DNA of 64,000 bases, taken from contig NC_090951.1 in assembly GCF_040807025.1 (NCBI RefSeq), positions 5,766,001 to 5,830,000 on the forward strand, written 5' to 3'. The position numbers and the translations under genes were made by a program. The notes beneath the pieces were generated by a model that did no database searches, had not been told where the DNA came from, and saw nothing but the letters and a program-made list of their open reading frames with translations. Positions 61,023 to 64,000 of this stretch are shown piece by piece; position 1 is the stretch's first letter, and the number at the start of each line of letters is the position of its first letter. Source of the DNA: Struthio camelus. Its lineage: Eukaryota > Chordata > Aves > Struthioniformes > Struthionidae.

Positions 61023-61895
61023 TTAAAACAGAGACGACCTGCCGGTATTGATGGGTACTAGTTTCCTATCTAGTGTTATATTGAATTTCTCTTTCAGCGT
61101 TTTCTCTATTTCTTCATCTGCAAGGATTCTGATTTCCACTAGATCCATATTATCCTTATAGTTGAACTTTATCTCAGAGAGTTTCCACCCGACTAAAGCC
61201 CGGATGCCATCAGTGGTCTGCAAACTGCAGATAGACTTGGTAACAAACAGGGAGTCTGGCGCTGTCTGCAGCTGCAGGTTGGCAGGTCTGAATTCTTCGA
61301 TGTCTCGCGGCTGAAGGGTAAAGAGATAAATTCGCCGGCAAGCTTCTTTTTCCACACTGTGGGAAGTAGAGACGCTTTCGTTGGGGACATACTGCTTCCT
61401 TTTTACTTTCTCGAGGTACCAGATGCCATTCTCCTCCAGGAAGCGAAAGATGCCGGGAGTCTGAGGCTGATCTTTCTGCGAAATCAGTTCCATTGGCTGC
61501 CAGAGCTGGTAGACCATCCCAAAACCTCCGTCCACAATGTAGGGTTTGCCATGAAGAACCACTTTTAGCAGAAGATGATCGATTTCATCAGCATATGCAT
61601 CATACTCTGGGACATAAACTTTTGCTCCCAAAAGGGTGACATCATATCCTAGTGTTTTCAGGGCCCAAGCCAAAAGCTGGTTATTTTCCATGCACCAGCC
61701 TCCACGGTTCTTCCTCACGATCTTGTTGTACAGTGACTCCAGGTCCAGCTCGATGCGCTCTCCGCAGTGGATGCTGAGATTTTCAAAAGGGACCGCACGG
61801 ATGTGGTGCTGGAGTATTTTCGTTAAAGTATCCAGATCCAGTTTATCGTAGGAGCCCTGGTAAGAAATTCTGGCAAAATATTCCTTGATGTCCAT
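61023..61895 (-). CDS. NAT: Arylamine N-acetyltransferase, copy C (290 aa)
   Basis: Third NAT gene of the array and the most upstream in the direction of transcription. The triad is Cys68 (RGGWCMENN), His107 (IDHLLL) and Asp122 (IVDGGFG). Pocket positions 125, 127 and 129 are Phe, Met and Tyr. It shares AVPFENLSIHC, YNKIVRK and NNQLL with copy A and by eye is closer to A than to B. It ends in PINTGRSSLF rather than the FYTI end of copy A. The start context GCAACATGG has A at -3 and G at +4, the best of the three. The acceptor TCTGTCAG or TCTGTCAGAG lies directly upstream, with an 18-T pyrimidine tract further 5'. The reading frame is intact. The substrate cannot be deduced beyond the family's arylamines and hydrazines. 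Confidence 0.96.
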   Translation of the reverse strand: MDIKEYFARISYQGSYDKLDLDTLTKILQHHIRAVPFENLSIHCGERIELDLESLYNKIVRKNRGGWCMENNQLLAWALKTLGYDVTLLGAKVYVPEYDAYADEIDHLLLKVVLHGKPYIVDGGFGMVYQLWQPMELISQKDQPQTPGIFRFLEENGIWYLEKVKRKQYVPNESVSTSHSVEKEACRRIYLFTLQPRDIEEFRPANLQLQTAPDSLFVTKSICSLQTTDGIRALVGWKLSEIKFNYKDNMDLVEIRILADEEIEKTLKEKFNITLDRKLVPINTGRSSLF

Positions 61896-61900
61896 GTTGC

Positions 61901-61935
61901 CTCTGACAGAAAGGTGGAAAAAAAAAAAAAAAAAA
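61901..61935 (-). other. 3' splice site and T18 pyrimidine tract before NAT copy C
   Basis: On the minus strand an 18-T run (61,935-61,918) leads into CCACCTTTCTGTCAGAG and then GCAAC before the ATG. Either AG could be used, changing only the 5' UTR. Confidence 0.75.
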
Positions 61936-64000
61936 CCAGATTGTGTTGGAAATGATGGGAGGCTCTTCTCTGTTCATTATTATGGGGCCCTAATCAACAG
62001 GAGAAGCCTGTTCAGAAGAGGACGGCGATTTGACTAATGGCCTCATCAAAGCCAGTTGAATATAAGTTTTAGCACGGAGAGGAGCCAAGGGGACATTGCT
62101 GATGAGCACAAATGTTATTTTTAATTGTTTCTTTTACAGCTGTGCCTAGCAGCTCCAGCTGTGTCAAGCACATTTCAGCAGAGAGCTCCTGCCCACCAAA
62201 GCGACAACGCTCAGCAGGAAGGCACGAAGCCAGCAGCAGCGCTGTTGTCGTGTTAGAAATTACAGGAACTGAAGTTCCCGAGACACAACGTGATTTACTC
62301 GTGGTTTGACTCAGAGAAGCAGAAGCTGAAAACAAACCCTCCCTCCCCGGGCTGAACCTGGCCTGGCTCGGGATTTCCTTCCTGGCGCACGCAGCCTGAC
62401 GCAGGCTTCGGCTCGAGGGCTGCGTTTCGGGGGAGCTGGCCCCAAAAGGCGCCCCAGCCTTCCCAGTCCCTCGTGGGGCAGCAAGGAATGGGATTTTGAT
62501 GCGGCCGGGGAGCTCTGTTATTCCTGTCCGGGCGCCAGGAGATTTCAGGCAGCTCCGAGTACTGAGCGCTGCTGTCTAGATATATCGATCCAAGAGATCC
62601 CAAAACGTTCTGAAGTATCCGTATGTGAATCTTAAGTTACAATTATAAGAAACCGTCAGGTTAGACAGGATTAAGCTATCCATGTAGTGAAAAATGGCAC
62701 GTGCCAGATTGTACGGGAATATTGGATAGATGCTTTCCGTATATAGCAAAGGCAACGGAAATACAAAAGTTCCTCTTGGTACCATTTCCTGGCAGAAGCA
62801 GAAAGCGTTGCCAGTTTGGCAACCCACCTTTCCTAAAATTTAGCCTACAAACGTTCAGAAATCTGTAACGATTGCATGAAGGCCAGCGACACATCCGCAA
62901 GAGTCCCCGAGCAGGCTGCCTTATCACGCCTCGGCGTAAGAATACCAGCTTATTTCTCTGGGGAGTCTCTTGGTTCAGCTTTTGGCTGGTTTCCAAGCTT
63001 TTGCCCACAGCACGCGAACGACAACTTTTCTTTCTTTCTATGGATGAATTTTTCAGAAACGTCGTTCATGGCCGTGTGACTCCTCAAACCAGCCTCGCCA
63101 GCCGTCACCTTTCCTCCCCCAGCTTTCTGTCGGCCCAAGTAGGGAAAGCGTTTGTATTAATTCTCATTTAAGGGAAGAACCTTATTGGTGCGGGGTTGGG
63201 GGGGGGGTCTGTCTGTCCGTCTCTTGCGGTGGTTTCCGAGGCCCTCTCAACAGCGGTACCTGAAGGTCAGTCAGCTGGCCCCAACGCCCGATCTGTTGGC
63301 GGCTGATCACCCAGTAAATAAACGAGCCCATCTGCTGCACCAACATGAAAGGCAGCATCCAAACGCCACTGCCTCTTTCTCGCTCTGCTCTTATGCAACC
63401 AAGCCGGTTTCCGCACTGCTTTGCCTCGGAGCAAATGTAACTTCCTGTTTAGGAAGCGCTATCAAAACGCTGGGTTTAAAAAAGTGCCTTACCTGCAAAA
63501 TCAGTTCAACCACGAATGTGTCTCCTGGGTTTGTTTGTTTGGTTGGATGTTTTTAGGCTAAAGCAAGTGGCTCGGCTGTCTGTCCTGCACCTAGCGCGGA
63601 CAGGGACCGGGACTGTTCTCCGGCTCCTCTTCGGGGGAATGGCTTTTCCCTCAACTTGCTCTCACCCTCCTCGGTCAGATTGCAAAAGCTGAAAGGGGAA
63701 AGGAAAAAAAAAAAAAAGGGTGGAGCACAAGCCCTGGAGTGAGCTAGTGAAAACCAGCAGCGCTGCCACCCCGTGCATGCAAAGTCGGTCTGCTGCTAGC
63801 ACGGAGGCTGCTGTTTGTCCGCGCTGCTTAAATGCTTTCTGCAGCAGCTGGTCTGGAGCTTGTGAAGAAAAAAGGTATTTTCTGTTTCAGCAGCTGGCTG
63901 TATGCGTAAGGGTAATATATATTTTTCCCAGGTATGCGGTTACAGGTTGTTTGGGAACGCGGGGAATCTTGCATGCTTCTAATCAGAGAAAGATTTTTGT
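61936..64000. other. Non-coding region upstream of NAT copy C
   Basis: Contains CpG-rich patches at about 62,330-62,560 and 63,570-63,660. On the minus strand TTTGCAG|GTAAGG (GTAAGG at 63,492-63,487) is a strong donor-like site 1.6 kb upstream of the copy C start. An A-run lies at about 63,704-63,717. No coding exon is recognised up to the window edge. Confidence 0.55.

Noticed and set aside
1-64000. Endogenous retrovirus, CRISPR array, tRNA or rRNA genes
   Set aside because: I looked for paired terminal repeats, retroviral gene landmarks, regular spacer arrays and tRNA box signatures, and saw none that I could support by eye.

Overview
The window looks like bird nuclear DNA, with intron-containing vertebrate genes in a low-repeat background. 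Its interspersed repeats are only a few old, decayed CR1-type LINE pieces and worn MIR-type SINE pieces. I see no young transposon, no recognisable endogenous retrovirus, and no bacterial-style operon or CRISPR array. I cannot name the species.

Layout. Positions 1-33.65 kb are a gene-poor stretch with no exon I can support. It holds decayed CR1 and MIR pieces, some GC- and CpG-rich patches, and several AT-rich stretches with clustered homeodomain or POU-like motifs that could be regulatory. In mammals the neighbour on this side of MPHOSPH6 is CDH13, across a long gene desert, so this may be the same desert. A dense CpG island (about 33.69-34.61 kb) holds the first exon of MPHOSPH6. That gene runs rightward in five coding exons to a stop at 41,415, with a poly(A) signal near 42,180, and encodes a 164-residue nuclear exosome cofactor.

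From 47.9 to 61.9 kb lie three intact leftward arylamine N-acetyltransferase (NAT) genes, each a single coding exon (290, 295 and 290 residues) with the Cys68-His107-Asp122 catalytic triad. Each has a 3' splice site five to seven bases before its ATG, so each probably has a non-coding 5' exon further right. Their start codons are 6,559 and 6,563 bp apart. MPHOSPH6 and the nearest NAT gene are convergent. The last 2 kb hold no coding gene I can recognise and contain CpG-rich patches that may belong to the promoter of the rightmost NAT gene.

How the genes relate. MPHOSPH6 is a housekeeping RNA-processing gene and is functionally unrelated to the NAT array. The NAT genes encode cytosolic acetyl-CoA-dependent conjugating enzymes and look like old tandem duplicates whose substrate pockets have diverged. 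I found no convincing new biological system. The most useful leads are the NAT array (spacing, pocket differences, candidate 5' exons), the absence of any Ser/Thr-Pro motif in the predicted MPHOSPH6 protein, and a few motif-dense non-coding segments.
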